Shown piece after piece: positions 25,094-33,638 of a stretch of 64,000 bases of DNA. Location: assembly GCA_902775345.1 (NCBI GenBank), contig CACYLW010000002.1, forward strand, positions 1 through 64,000, read 5' to 3'. The notes below the pieces were generated by a model. That model had not been told where the DNA came from, ran no database searches, and saw nothing but the letters and a program-made list of their open reading frames with translations. Source of the stretch: an uncultured Eubacteriales bacterium. Its GTDB lineage: Bacteria; Bacillota; Clostridia; Peptostreptococcales; Anaerovoracaceae. Made by a program: the position numbers and the translations under genes. Position 1 is the stretch's first letter, and every line of letters begins with the position of its first letter.

Positions 25094-26440
25094 ATGAAGG
25101 TAATCGCAAGTGATGAAAGAACTGCCGTGGTCTCCAGGGTAATGGAACTTCTGGATCCGGGCAGCTTCATGGAGATGGGAGAACATGTATCGGCGAGGTT
25201 TACCGAGTTCTATCACCCGGACTCCGTTAAGGAGTCAGACGGCGTGGTGACCGGTTACGGCACGATAAATGGGAACCTTGTATTTGTCTATGCCCAGGAC
25301 AATGAAGTAATGGGCGGTACATTCGGTGAACAGCACGGACGCAAGATCGTCGATCTGTACGAGCACGCTATCAAGGCAAACGCTCCTGTGATCGGACTCC
25401 TTGACTGTGCGGGTTTCCGTATTGAAGAAGGGCTTGACGGACTGTATCAGTTTGCGAAGCTTTACAAGCGTCAGACAGAGGCTTCGCACATCATACCGCA
25501 GATCGTAGCGGTAATTGGACAGTGCGGCGGAGGAATGTCGATCGCTGCACAGCTCGCGGACTTTGTCTTCATTGAGAAGGAAAAGGGAAGCATATTCGTT
25601 AACCCTCAGAGAGTTGTAAGCAACGCCATCGGCGACAATCCTTACGTTGAGGCGCTCAATGACGGAACATTCGAGTGGGCAGAGATCGTAGAGAAGATCC
25701 ACAGCATAGTGGACATCCTGCCATCGAGCAGCAAATTCGCGCCGGATATTCTTGAGGTAAGTGATGAAGAGCTCAACCGCAGCTGTGACGGTATCGAGGA
25801 CAGCCTCGGAGACGCCAGGGCCATACTCGCAGAGCTGTCAGATGACGGCCGCCTCATAGAGTGCAGAAGCGAAGAAGGACAGAGCATAGTCACAGGATTC
25901 ATCAGGATCGCCGGCATGCCTCTCGGAGTCGTTGCCTGCAATGAATATGAGGGCAAGAAGCGTTTGACTGCTGCCGGCTGCAATAAGGCTGCGAAGCTGA
26001 TCGATCTTTGCACCAGATTCCATATTCCGGTGCTGACCATCACTGATACGGATGGCTACAATACCGACTCGGCTACAGAGATCTTACTGCCTAGCGCAGC
26101 AGAAAGAATGGTCAGAGCACTGACCGCGGCTGATGTTCCGAAGATCAATCTGGTAACGGGATCCATCGTCGGAAGTGCTTACAGCATGATGAACTCCAAG
26201 GGACTCGGTGCTGACTATGTATTCATGTGGGATTCAGCCAATGTAAGCATCGTTGAACCGCGTCAGGCTACTGAAGTCATATTCGGACAGTGGTCCAATG
26301 AGCTCGAGCAGCAGTTCCGCGATACTCAGTCAAGTGCTGTCGCTCTGGCAAGACACGGCTTTGCTGACAAGGTGATCGCGCCTGAAGACTCCAGAAAGTA
26401 TCTGATCGGAGCTCTTCAGACGTTCGTTAACAGCAGGTAG
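25094..26440 (+). CDS. Acyl-CoA-type carboxyltransferase subunit (MmdA/12S-like)
   Basis: This is a 448-residue biotin-dependent carboxyltransferase of the acetyl-/propionyl-/methylmalonyl-CoA family. The two crotonase-like halves are visible: the N-terminal half with 'GGTFGEQHGRKI' and 'GLLDCAGFRIEEG' plus 'GQCGGGMSIAAQLADFVF', and the C-terminal half with 'VLTITDTDGYNT' and 'NLVTGSIVGSAYSMMNSKGL'. It is shorter than classical MmdA or 12S subunits (about 510), and the glycine-rich oxyanion region is changed (CAGFR in place of the usual SGGAR), so it is a divergent branch. Start ATG 25094 follows AAGGAGG. It is the first gene of an operon with OadG-like, biotin carrier, beta subunit and OadA-like subunits. 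The substrate (methylmalonyl-CoA or another acyl-CoA) is uncertain. Confidence 0.85.
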   Translation: MKVIASDERTAVVSRVMELLDPGSFMEMGEHVSARFTEFYHPDSVKESDGVVTGYGTINGNLVFVYAQDNEVMGGTFGEQHGRKIVDLYEHAIKANAPVIGLLDCAGFRIEEGLDGLYQFAKLYKRQTEASHIIPQIVAVIGQCGGGMSIAAQLADFVFIEKEKGSIFVNPQRVVSNAIGDNPYVEALNDGTFEWAEIVEKIHSIVDILPSSSKFAPDILEVSDEELNRSCDGIEDSLGDARAILAELSDDGRLIECRSEEGQSIVTGFIRIAGMPLGVVACNEYEGKKRLTAAGCNKAAKLIDLCTRFHIPVLTITDTDGYNTDSATEILLPSAAERMVRALTAADVPKINLVTGSIVGSAYSMMNSKGLGADYVFMWDSANVSIVEPRQATEVIFGQWSNELEQQFRDTQSSAVALARHGFADKVIAPEDSRKYLIGALQTFVNSR

Positions 26441-26448
26441 GTGATGAT

Positions 26449-26757
26449 ATGAGTTTAGGACAGATATTCTTGACCGCGCTGCTATACACTCTTATCGGAA
26501 TGGGCACGGTATTCTGCGTACTGATATTTATATCATTATGCATTTGGCTGCTGGGCAAAGCGTTCGCGCCAAAGAAACCGGCGGTCCAGACTGCTGCAGC
26601 AGCGCCAGAGCCTGAGGAACCTGAGGGAATCAGGCCTGAAGTCGTTGCCGCTATCATGGCAGCGATCCATCAGCAATTAAAAGATGAAGAGGGTGTACCT
26701 GAAGAAGGATACATCGTCAGGAATGTACGGAGGGCAACATGGAGACATACATCGTAA
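26449..26757 (+). CDS. OadG-like small membrane subunit of sodium-pump decarboxylase
   Basis: This is a 102-residue single-pass membrane protein with a helix at about 6-33 and a Pro/Ala/Glu-rich cytoplasmic region. OadG/MmdD-type subunits hold the carboxyltransferase and biotin carrier to the beta subunit. The sequence is weakly conserved, as is normal for this family, so the call rests on size, topology and position. It starts eight bases after the carboxyltransferase stop with AGGTGATG upstream, and its end overlaps the biotin-carrier gene by 19 bases. The C-terminal '[14 protein letters not shown]' is basic. Confidence 0.7.
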   Translation: MSLGQIFLTALLYTLIGMGTVFCVLIFISLCIWLLGKAFAPKKPAVQTAAAAPEPEEPEGIRPEVVAAIMAAIHQQLKDEEGVPEEGYIVRNVRRATWRHTS

Positions 26758-27101
26758 GAGTAAACGGCGAAGAATTCGAAGTCGAAATAGAAAAGGCAGA
26801 TGGCAGCGCAGCTCCTGCAGCACCAGCTAAGGCAGCAGCTCCTGCACCTAAGAAAGCGGCAGCCAAGTCCGGCGGCGGCAAAGGAAAAGGCGACCCGGTC
26901 GTATGCGGTACTGCCGGCAAGGTCTTCAAGATCGTCGCAAGTGAGGGACAGCAGGTCAAGAGCGGAGACACGATCATCGTTCTCGAGGCCATGAAGATGG
27001 AGATTCCTGTCGTTGCACCTAAGGACGGTACAGTCAGCAAGATCGTTGTTTCAGAAGGAGAAGCCACCACATCAGGCCAGACTGTAGCTTACGTAGAATA
27101 A
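26739..27101 (+). CDS. Biotin carboxyl carrier protein of decarboxylase/transcarboxylase
   Basis: This 120-residue protein carries the mobile biotin. A short N-terminal strand region (1-20, '[20 protein letters not shown]') leads to an Ala/Pro/Lys-rich flexible linker (22-50). The biotinyl domain (52-120) follows, with the invariant 'EAMKME' motif placing biotin on K86. It resembles MmdC and the 1.3S subunit of transcarboxylase. It would swing between the two carboxyltransferases of this operon and the membrane beta subunit. It overlaps the OadG-like gene and is followed by the beta-subunit gene after 17 bases. Biotin supply is suggested by the bioY gene downstream. Confidence 0.93.
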   Translation: METYIVRVNGEEFEVEIEKADGSAAPAAPAKAAAPAPKKAAAKSGGGKGKGDPVVCGTAGKVFKIVASEGQQVKSGDTIIVLEAMKMEIPVVAPKDGTVSKIVVSEGEATTSGQTVAYVE

Positions 27102-27118
27102 TACCGGGAGGTAAAGAA

Positions 27119-28234
27119 ATGGGAGATACCTTATTCAACCTGGCTCACCAGACCGGCTTCTTCAATCTGACCGTAGGCAACGTGATTATGATCGCAGTTG
27201 CTCTCGGACTGTTGTATCTGGCCATCGTCAAGGAATATGAGCCACTCCTGCTCCTTCCGATATCGTTCGGCATGCTGCTGGTAAACCTGTATCCGCCTAT
27301 CATGGAAGAGGGCGGACTGCTGCACTACTTCTTCATGCTTGATGAGTGGACCATCCTTCCGTCTCTCATATTCCTGGGAGTCGGAGCACTGACGGATTTC
27401 GGGCCGCTGATCGCCAACCCTAAGAGCTTCCTGCTCGGAGCTGCGGCGCAGTTCGGAGTATTCGGAGCGTTCCTGCTGGCGATGCTCATGGGATTCAATG
27501 AAGCTCAGGCAGCGGCAGTAAGCATAATCGGAGGAGCTGACGGACCTACATCCATCTTCCTGGCAATGAAGCTGGGACAGAGAGAACTCATGGGTCCTAT
27601 CGCCGTGGCGGCGTACTCGTACATGTCACTTGTACCTATCATACAGCCGCCGATCATGAAAGCACTTACAACTGAAAAAGAAAGAAAGATAAAGATGGAA
27701 CAGCTGAGAGACGTTTCCAAGAGAGAGCGTATCCTGTTCCCGATAATCGTAACGATCGTCGTATGTCTTATCCTTCCTTCGACAGCACCTCTTATCGGAA
27801 TGCTCATGCTCGGCAACCTCTTCCGCGAGAGCGGAGTCGTACGCCAGCTGCAGGATACAGCTTCCAACGCGCTCATGTACATTGTAGTAATCTTCCTGGG
27901 AACTTCGGTAGGAGCTACGACCAGCGCGGAAGCATTCCTTAAGTGGACCACCATCAAGATCGTCATTCTCGGAATGATAGCGTTCAGCTTCGGTACGGCT
28001 GCCGGAGTACTCTTCGGCAAGCTCATGTGCAAGCTGTCGGGAGGAAAGATCAACCCGCTCATCGGTTCGGCCGGCGTATCCGCGGTTCCTATGGCAGCGA
28101 GAGTATCGCAGAAGGTTGGTGCAGAAGCCGATCCTACGAATTTCCTGCTCATGCATGCCATGGGTCCTAATGTAGCCGGAGTAATCGGCACGGCAGTTGC
28201 TGCCGGTGTATTCATGGCTATATTCGGTGTCTGA
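27119..28234 (+). CDS. Sodium-translocating decarboxylase beta subunit (OadB/MmdB/GcdB family)
   Basis: This 371-residue polytopic membrane protein decarboxylates carboxybiotin and exports sodium ions. The signature '[12 protein letters not shown]' has the conserved Asp (D141) thought to take part in sodium/proton coupling. Conserved '[20 protein letters not shown]' and the C-terminal '[19 protein letters not shown]' with '[12 protein letters not shown]' are typical. The length fits the family. It converts the free energy of decarboxylation into a sodium gradient, which the symporter at 31789 could use. It has a GGGAGG site and sits between the biotin carrier and OadA-like genes. Sequence alone does not tell oxaloacetate, methylmalonyl-CoA and glutaconyl-CoA systems apart. 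Confidence 0.95.
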   Translation: MGDTLFNLAHQTGFFNLTVGNVIMIAVALGLLYLAIVKEYEPLLLLPISFGMLLVNLYPPIMEEGGLLHYFFMLDEWTILPSLIFLGVGALTDFGPLIANPKSFLLGAAAQFGVFGAFLLAMLMGFNEAQAAAVSIIGGADGPTSIFLAMKLGQRELMGPIAVAAYSYMSLVPIIQPPIMKALTTEKERKIKMEQLRDVSKRERILFPIIVTIVVCLILPSTAPLIGMLMLGNLFRESGVVRQLQDTASNALMYIVVIFLGTSVGATTSAEAFLKWTTIKIVILGMIAFSFGTAAGVLFGKLMCKLSGGKINPLIGSAGVSAVPMAARVSQKVGAEADPTNFLLMHAMGPNVAGVIGTAVAAGVFMAIFGV

Positions 28235-28252
28235 TATCAATGGAGGATTAAA

Positions 28253-29650
28253 ATGGGAAAGAAAATAAGAATAATGGAGACTGCGATCAGAGACGGTCAG
28301 CAGTCACTGATCGCTACAAGAATGCCTTTTGAAGACATGGAGCCTGCACTGGCTCTTATGGACGAGGTAGGTTATGAAGCCATTGAGTGCTGGGGCGGAG
28401 CTACATTCGACTCCTGCATCAGATTCCTCGATGAGGATCCGTGGGAAAGACTCAGAAAACTCCGTGCCGCAATGCCTAACACACAGCTTCAGATGCTGCT
28501 CAGAGGTCAGAACCTTCTCGGTTACAGACACTATTCGGATGACGTAGTAGACTATTTCGTCAAAAAGTCAATCGACAATGGTATCGACAGGATCAGGATC
28601 TTCGACGCGCTGAATGACCTCAGAAACGTTGAGACAGCAGTAAAGGCGACCAAGGCTTACGGAGCTCACGCTCAGGTAGCGATGTCATATACTATCGGTG
28701 AGCCGTATACACCTGAATACTGGAAGGGCCGTGCTCTTCGTATCCAGGAGCTCGGAGCGGATTCGATCTGCATCAAGGACATGGCGGGACTCATGGTGCC
28801 GAATGCGGCTGGCGAGATGATTGCGATGCTCAAGGAGACAGTCGATATTCCTATCCAGCTCCACACACACTGCACAAGCGGCGTAGCGCCTATCACATAC
28901 TACGTTGCTGCTCATGCAGGCGTTGACATCATCGATACAGCCATATCGCCGTTCTCGGGAGGCACAAGCCAGCCTTCTACAGAAGTAATGGTAGAGACAT
29001 TCAAGGGAACTGAGTACGATACGGGCCTTGACATCAGCAAGCTCGAAAAGATAGCTGCTCACTTCCAGACCATCAGAGACAAAGACCTCAAGAGCGGTCT
29101 CATGAACACAAAGGTTCTTGGCACGGACATCAAGACACTTATCTATCAGGTGCCTGGCGGAATGCTTTCGAACCTCGTATCGCAGCTCAAGGATCAGAAT
29201 GCTGAAGATAAATACCTTGAAGTGCTTCAGGAAGTGCCTCGCGTGAGGAACGACCTCGGAATGCCGCCTCTTGTAACACCGTCATCGCAGATCGTAGGAA
29301 CACAGGCTGTTCTCAACGTGCTGATGGGTGAGAGATACAAGGTGCTGTCCAAGGAGACCAAGGAAATACTCAAGGGCAAATACGGCTCAACACCTATGCC
29401 TATGAATCCTGAAGTCCTCGCTAAAATCGATGAGAGCGAGAGGATCACCTGCAGGCCTGCAGATCTGCTTGAGCCTGAACTTGAGAAGCTCACGGCAGAA
29501 GTAGGCGATTACAAGGAGCAGGATGAGGATGTATTGACATATGCTCTGTTCGGACAGGTAGCGCTCGACTACTTCAAGAGAAGAGCAGCGCTCCGCAGCG
29601 AGATAGACCCTGGTTCGATCGACACGAAGAACAAGGCATATCCGGTATAA
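28253..29650 (+). CDS. oadA: Oxaloacetate decarboxylase alpha-type carboxyltransferase (OadA/5S-like)
   Basis: This 465-residue carboxyltransferase is of the pyruvate carboxylase/OadA/5S family and moves CO2 between oxaloacetate and biotin. The HMGL-like barrel begins 'METAIRDGQQSL'; the family usually reads 'ETxLRDGxQS'. 'DSICIKDMAGL' contains the lysine that is carbamylated to bind the metal, and 'QLHTHCTSG' supplies metal-binding histidines. The C-terminal PYC/OADA region continues to about 460. There is no biotin domain at the C-terminus, so it must use the separate carrier at 26739, as 5S of transcarboxylase does. It lies 18 bases after the beta subunit. Its coexistence with the acyl-CoA carboxyltransferase at 25094 is unusual. 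Confidence 0.92.
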   Translation: MGKKIRIMETAIRDGQQSLIATRMPFEDMEPALALMDEVGYEAIECWGGATFDSCIRFLDEDPWERLRKLRAAMPNTQLQMLLRGQNLLGYRHYSDDVVDYFVKKSIDNGIDRIRIFDALNDLRNVETAVKATKAYGAHAQVAMSYTIGEPYTPEYWKGRALRIQELGADSICIKDMAGLMVPNAAGEMIAMLKETVDIPIQLHTHCTSGVAPITYYVAAHAGVDIIDTAISPFSGGTSQPSTEVMVETFKGTEYDTGLDISKLEKIAAHFQTIRDKDLKSGLMNTKVLGTDIKTLIYQVPGGMLSNLVSQLKDQNAEDKYLEVLQEVPRVRNDLGMPPLVTPSSQIVGTQAVLNVLMGERYKVLSKETKEILKGKYGSTPMPMNPEVLAKIDESERITCRPADLLEPELEKLTAEVGDYKEQDEDVLTYALFGQVALDYFKRRAALRSEIDPGSIDTKNKAYPV

Positions 29651-29674
29651 AAAGTAAAAGGAGAGGTACATATA

Positions 29675-30892
29675 ATGGGTTTTGTAAAAGAGAATGGCAG
29701 GACCATTCCTGTTGCAGATAAGGTTTTTGCTCTCAGCGGACGTGCTAAAGCAGCCATAGCCGCAAAGGGCAAGGATGCTGTTGTAAATGCTACTGTAGGA
29801 GCTCTGCTCGACGATAACGGTGACCTTGTAGTAATGTCATCGGTCGCAGAAGCCATACGCACGCTCACACCGGCTGACTATGCCGAGTATGCGCCGATCA
29901 CCGGCACACCTGCATTCAAGGAAGCGGTAGAAAAAGCGCTTTTCGGCAATTATGAGCCGTCGGGCCACATCAATCTGTGCGTAACTCCGGGAGGAACCGG
30001 AAGTATCACAAGCGTGATCCAGAACTATACCAACTATGGAGACAGCGTGCTTACACATGACTGGTGCTGGGCAAACTATAAAAACATTGCTGTGTCACAG
30101 GGCCGCAAGCTCAAAACATTCAGATTCTTCAATGAAGACGGCGGTTTTGATGCTGCAGACCTCGAAAAGGAGCTGAATGAGCTTGCTGCTGTACAGGATC
30201 AGGTAGTGCTGATGATCAACACACCTGCCCACAATCCGACAGGCTACTCACTCAGTCTTGAGGACTGGGACGCTATGATCACTGTTATCAACAAGGCGGC
30301 ATGCAAGGTAGTGCTCTTCCTCGACATCGCATACATCGACTATGCAGGCGAAGAAGATGAGGTGCGTGCATTCATACCTAAGCTTGCTGACCTTGGAGAC
30401 CATGTGCTCACCATCTTCGGATACAGCGCATCCAAGACTCTCACGGCATACGGCATGAGACTCGGCGCCATCGTATGCATGGCTAAGAACGCGGAAGATG
30501 CTGAAGAATTCAGACGCGCAGCAGAGTATGCAGCCCGTTCCACATGGTCAAACTGCAACCGTTCGGCCATGGTAGTAATGGGCAAGATCTATGCTGACCC
30601 TGAACTCAGGGCGAAGGTAGACGAGGAGAGAAGAGTCTACCGTGACATGCTGCTTGAGCGCGGCCGCATTTTTGAGAAGACGCTCAATGACAACGGGGTG
30701 AAGTGCGTACCGTTCAGAGCCGGATTCTTCGTTACAATAGCATGTGATGACCCGGCCGAAGTAGGCAGAAAACTTGAAGAACAGGATATATTCTGCCTTG
30801 CACTCGCAAAGGGTATCCGTGTATCCATAGCATCGATCTCTAAAGAGAAGTGCGTAAAATGTGCTGAGGCCATTGCGGCATTACTCAAGTAA
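29675..30892 (+). CDS. PLP-dependent aminotransferase, probably aspartate/aromatic type
   Basis: This 405-residue fold-type I aminotransferase has the Schiff-base lysine at K254 in 'GYSASKTLTAYGMRLGA', plus 'MINTPAHNPTGYSL' and 'VLFLDIAYIDYAG'. These features place it near the aspartate/tyrosine aminotransferase branch rather than the group of the gene at 23729. It follows the OadA-like gene by 24 bases with AAGGAGAGG, so it is in the decarboxylase operon. An aspartate aminotransferase here would feed oxaloacetate to the decarboxylase; this is inferred from context. A strong hairpin without a T-run follows the stop. Confidence 0.85.
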   Translation: MGFVKENGRTIPVADKVFALSGRAKAAIAAKGKDAVVNATVGALLDDNGDLVVMSSVAEAIRTLTPADYAEYAPITGTPAFKEAVEKALFGNYEPSGHINLCVTPGGTGSITSVIQNYTNYGDSVLTHDWCWANYKNIAVSQGRKLKTFRFFNEDGGFDAADLEKELNELAAVQDQVVLMINTPAHNPTGYSLSLEDWDAMITVINKAACKVVLFLDIAYIDYAGEEDEVRAFIPKLADLGDHVLTIFGYSASKTLTAYGMRLGAIVCMAKNAEDAEEFRRAAEYAARSTWSNCNRSAMVVMGKIYADPELRAKVDEERRVYRDMLLERGRIFEKTLNDNGVKCVPFRAGFFVTIACDDPAEVGRKLEEQDIFCLALAKGIRVSIASISKEKCVKCAEAIAALLK

Positions 30893-30903
30893 AGGAATTT
30901 AGC

Positions 30904-30942
30904 TGACAGCCGCGGAAGATCATTTGAAAACCGCGGCTGTCA
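30904..30942 (+). other. Perfect 12-bp intergenic hairpin without T-tract
   Basis: TGACAGCCGCGG (30904-30915) pairs perfectly with CCGCGGCTGTCA (30931-30942) across a 15-base A-rich loop. No uridine run follows, so it is more likely an mRNA 3' stabiliser, a processing site or a leaky terminator than a full stop between aminotransferase and racemase genes. Confidence 0.75.
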
Positions 30943-30964
30943 CATTTGGAGAAAGGAGACTGAC

Positions 30965-31687
30965 ATGCCTAAGACAATTGGTATCATGGGCGGCATGGGT
31001 CCTGCTGCTACAGTAGACCTGATGAGCAGGATCATAAGCATGACAGAAGCCTATTCAGATCAGGAACATATCCCTATGATAGTCGATAACGATACCAGGA
31101 TACCTGACCGCACAGAAGCTATCCTTGGCAGGGGTGAAAGCTGCGCGCCGGAGATGCTTGCAAGCGCCAGAAGACTTGAGGCAGCCGGAGCTGACTTCAT
31201 AGTGATTGCGTGCCATGCAGCGCACTGCTTTGTAGATGAGATAAAGGACAAAATCGGGATCCCTATAGTTGAAATGCCAGAAGAGACGGCAAAACTCCTG
31301 AAACTCAATGGGGTCAACAGGGCTGCGGTCCTGGCGACCGATGGCACAGTTCAGAGCGGGCTCTTCGGTCATGCTCTTGAGCGGATGGGGATCCAGACTG
31401 TATATCCTGACGAAGAACAGCAGAAGCTGGTCATGTCACTGGTATACGACTATGTCAAAAAAGGCGTGGCCGTTATTCCGGATTCAGTCCGCGAAGACAT
31501 GCAGAATCTTGTCGGAGATCTTGGTAAACAGGGAGCTGAGGTGCTCATACTTGCAAGCACTGAGTTTCCTATTGCGTTCAGTTTAATGGGACTGAGATCT
31601 GATGCTTTTGTAGATCCAACTGTAATTCTCGCTAAGGCCGCCATAAGAATGGCCGGCGCCAATGTCAGGGAATCAGAAGATCGCTAG
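30965..31687 (+). CDS. Aspartate/glutamate racemase-family protein lacking the second catalytic Cys
   Basis: This 240-residue protein of the Asp/Glu racemase superfamily has 'GIMGGMGPAATVDL', and the first catalytic cysteine C83 in 'IACHAAHCF'. At the second site, where paired enzymes have GCTEL, it reads 'LASTEFP', with S198 in place of Cys. A two-base racemase needs both cysteines, so this enzyme may be slow, one-sided, or act on another substrate. Some E. coli-type relatives replace the other Cys with Thr and remain active. It has an AAGGAG site and sits after a hairpin in the decarboxylase operon. A second, complete paralogue lies at 34421. Confidence 0.85.
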   Translation: MPKTIGIMGGMGPAATVDLMSRIISMTEAYSDQEHIPMIVDNDTRIPDRTEAILGRGESCAPEMLASARRLEAAGADFIVIACHAAHCFVDEIKDKIGIPIVEMPEETAKLLKLNGVNRAAVLATDGTVQSGLFGHALERMGIQTVYPDEEQQKLVMSLVYDYVKKGVAVIPDSVREDMQNLVGDLGKQGAEVLILASTEFPIAFSLMGLRSDAFVDPTVILAKAAIRMAGANVRESEDR

Positions 31688-31705
31688 AAAGTGATCGTTA
31701 GCAAA

Positions 31706-31737
31706 CATGCGGCGAAACAGACTGTGTTTCATCTGCG
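31706..31737 (+). other. Leader hairpin upstream of the symporter gene
   Basis: GAAACA (31713-31718) pairs with TGTTTC (31724-31729), extended by ATGCGG (31706-31711) with CTGCGT (31732-31737), including wobble pairs. No T-run follows. It lies in the 101-base gap before the symporter gene, which also has two successive AGGAGG sites (only the second is near the start). Confidence 0.45.
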
Positions 31738-31788
31738 TGAAAAGCTATACATGATAGGAGGTTAATTAATAGGTTTAAGGAGGTTTTT

Positions 31789-33021
31789 ATGGAGAAAATC
31801 AAAAATTCATTGCCGATTCAAATCTTCATTGCTCTCGGCCTGGGTATTGTAGCGGGACTGATTTTCCTTGCGATGGGTGCAGCTGATTTTACCGAAGCTT
31901 ATATCAAGCCGTTTGGTACGATCTTCCTGAACCTTCTCAAGTTCATCGTAGTTCCGATCGTAATTACTTCGATCGTTCAGGGTGTTGTATCGCTCTCTGA
32001 CATCAAGAAGGTAGGGACCATCGGACTGCGTACCATTATTTACTACTTCTGCACGACAGCTTTTGCTATCGTGATCGGCCTTATCTTCGCGAACGTTTTC
32101 AAGGGAACATACAAGGTCCTGGAGACAAGCGATCTTGCATATGAGGCCGCTGAACCAACAAGCTTTATGGACACGATAGTCAATATCTTCCCGTCCAACC
32201 TGTTCGATCCGATGGTCAATTCCACAATGCTGCAGGTTATCGTGATCGCTCTCTTCATCGGATTCGGCATCATCATCGCCGGCGACAAGGGACTTCCTTT
32301 CAAGGAATGGATCGACAGTGCATATGAAGTATTCATGGTCATCATGAGAGGAATCATCAAGCTGACTCCGATCGCTGTATTCTGCCTGATCACACCAGTA
32401 GTAGCAGTAAACGGACCTCAGGTGCTCGGATCGCTCGCAATGGTACTGCTGACAGCTTATATCGCGTACGCGGTACACGCGCTGTTTACGTACTCGATTG
32501 CAGTCAAGACACTTGGTCACATGAATCCTGTCACATTCCTCAAGGGAGCACTTCCGGCATTCCTGTTCGCTTTCTCGAGCACATCCTCGATCGGAACACT
32601 TCCTGTTACAATGGAATGTGCTGAGAAGATGGGAGGCCGCAAGGATGTTGCCAGCTTCACACTTCCGCTTGGAGCAACAATCAACATGGACGGTACTGCG
32701 ATCTATCAGGGTGTATGCGCTATCTTTATCGCTAGCTGCTTCGGAATCAATCTGACACTCGGACAGATGGTCACGATCGTTCTGACAGCTACACTCGCTT
32801 CGATCGGAACAGCCGGAACACCTGGCGCAGGCATGATCATGCTCGCCATGGTACTCCAGTCCGTAGGCCTGCCTGTTGAGGGCATCGCTCTCGTTGCTGG
32901 TGTAGACCGTATCTTCGATATGGGCCGTACAGGAATAAACGTTGTGGGAGACCTCTCCGCTGCCATGATAATAAGTGACTATGAAACAAGAAGAGAGGCA
33001 AAGGAAGCCGCAAAGGCATAG
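31789..33021 (+). CDS. Dicarboxylate/amino acid:cation symporter (DAACS family)
   Basis: This 410-residue membrane transporter is of the glutamate/aspartate family (GltP/GltT/GltPh-like). Diagnostic elements are the serine-rich hairpin 'AFSSTSSIGTLPVTMECAEK', 'GATINMDGTA' with the NMDGT sodium/substrate motif, the second hairpin 'SIGTAGTPGAGMIML', and 'GVDRIFDMGRTGINVVGD', whose Asp/Arg contact the amino acid. It would import aspartate, glutamate or C4-dicarboxylates with sodium or protons. Start ATG 31789 follows AAGGAGG. Its position after the decarboxylase, aminotransferase and racemase genes suggests it brings in the amino acid catabolised by them. Confidence 0.93.
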   Translation: MEKIKNSLPIQIFIALGLGIVAGLIFLAMGAADFTEAYIKPFGTIFLNLLKFIVVPIVITSIVQGVVSLSDIKKVGTIGLRTIIYYFCTTAFAIVIGLIFANVFKGTYKVLETSDLAYEAAEPTSFMDTIVNIFPSNLFDPMVNSTMLQVIVIALFIGFGIIIAGDKGLPFKEWIDSAYEVFMVIMRGIIKLTPIAVFCLITPVVAVNGPQVLGSLAMVLLTAYIAYAVHALFTYSIAVKTLGHMNPVTFLKGALPAFLFAFSSTSSIGTLPVTMECAEKMGGRKDVASFTLPLGATINMDGTAIYQGVCAIFIASCFGINLTLGQMVTIVLTATLASIGTAGTPGAGMIMLAMVLQSVGLPVEGIALVAGVDRIFDMGRTGINVVGDLSAAMIISDYETRREAKEAAKA

Positions 33022-33031
33022 AGGAATCAAA

Positions 33032-33607
33032 TTGTCTGGTTATACTGAAGTTAAGAAAAAAACAGGCCATACAAGCCTGAAAACAAAAGATGCTGCCATG
33101 ATCGCGCTTTGTGCCGCGGTCATGGCGGTATGCTCGTGGATCTCGATACCTGCCGCAGTACCTTTCACAATGCAGACCTTCGGCGTGTTTCTCGTCGTTG
33201 GTCTTCTCGGAGGAAGGAACGGAACGCTTGCCGTACTGGTTTATCTGCTGCTCGGTGCAGCAGGACTCCCTGTATTCTCAGGATTTGCAGGCGGCATCGG
33301 ACACCTGTTTGGCGTCACGGGAGGCTACATAATAGGATTTGTTTTTTCAGCACTTATCATGTGGCTTATTGAAAGCCTTCTGGGCAGGAGCTTTAAGATC
33401 CTCGTGCTGTCGATGATCGCAGGCCTTCTGGTCTGCTATGCATTCGGCACTGCATGGTTTATGGTGGTTTATACAAGGGACACCGGAAGCATTGGTGTTA
33501 TGTCGGCGCTTACATGGTGTGTGTTCCCGTATATCATTCCGGATCTGCTTAAGATCGTGCTTGCAGCAGGTCTTACCCGCAGACTGAGGCCGCTGATAAT
33601 AAACTAA
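33032..33607 (+). CDS. bioY: Biotin transporter BioY (S component)
   Basis: This 191-residue membrane protein takes up biotin. 'WISIPAAVPFTMQTFGVFLV' and 'YLLLGAAGLPVFSGFAGGIG' with 'GVTGGYIIGF' are the BioY hallmarks. The TTG at 33032 is chosen because GAGGA (33021-33025) lies at correct distance; upstream in-frame codons fall inside the symporter gene. It starts ten bases after the symporter stop, so it is co-expressed with a biotin-dependent decarboxylase operon. It can work alone or with a shared ECF energising module. The ECF genes at 54882-57962 have their own S component. Confidence 0.92.
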   Translation: MSGYTEVKKKTGHTSLKTKDAAMIALCAAVMAVCSWISIPAAVPFTMQTFGVFLVVGLLGGRNGTLAVLVYLLLGAAGLPVFSGFAGGIGHLFGVTGGYIIGFVFSALIMWLIESLLGRSFKILVLSMIAGLLVCYAFGTAWFMVVYTRDTGSIGVMSALTWCVFPYIIPDLLKIVLAAGLTRRLRPLIIN

Positions 33608-33638
33608 GAGGCTTATGGGACTGGGATAAAGTAACTTT

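Noticed and set aside
31807-33030. A 407-codon open frame on the minus strand opposite the symporter gene
   Set aside because: It is the antisense shadow of a well-conserved DAACS gene; the product is compositionally odd (rich in His, Arg, Cys, Ser) and has no ribosome site.
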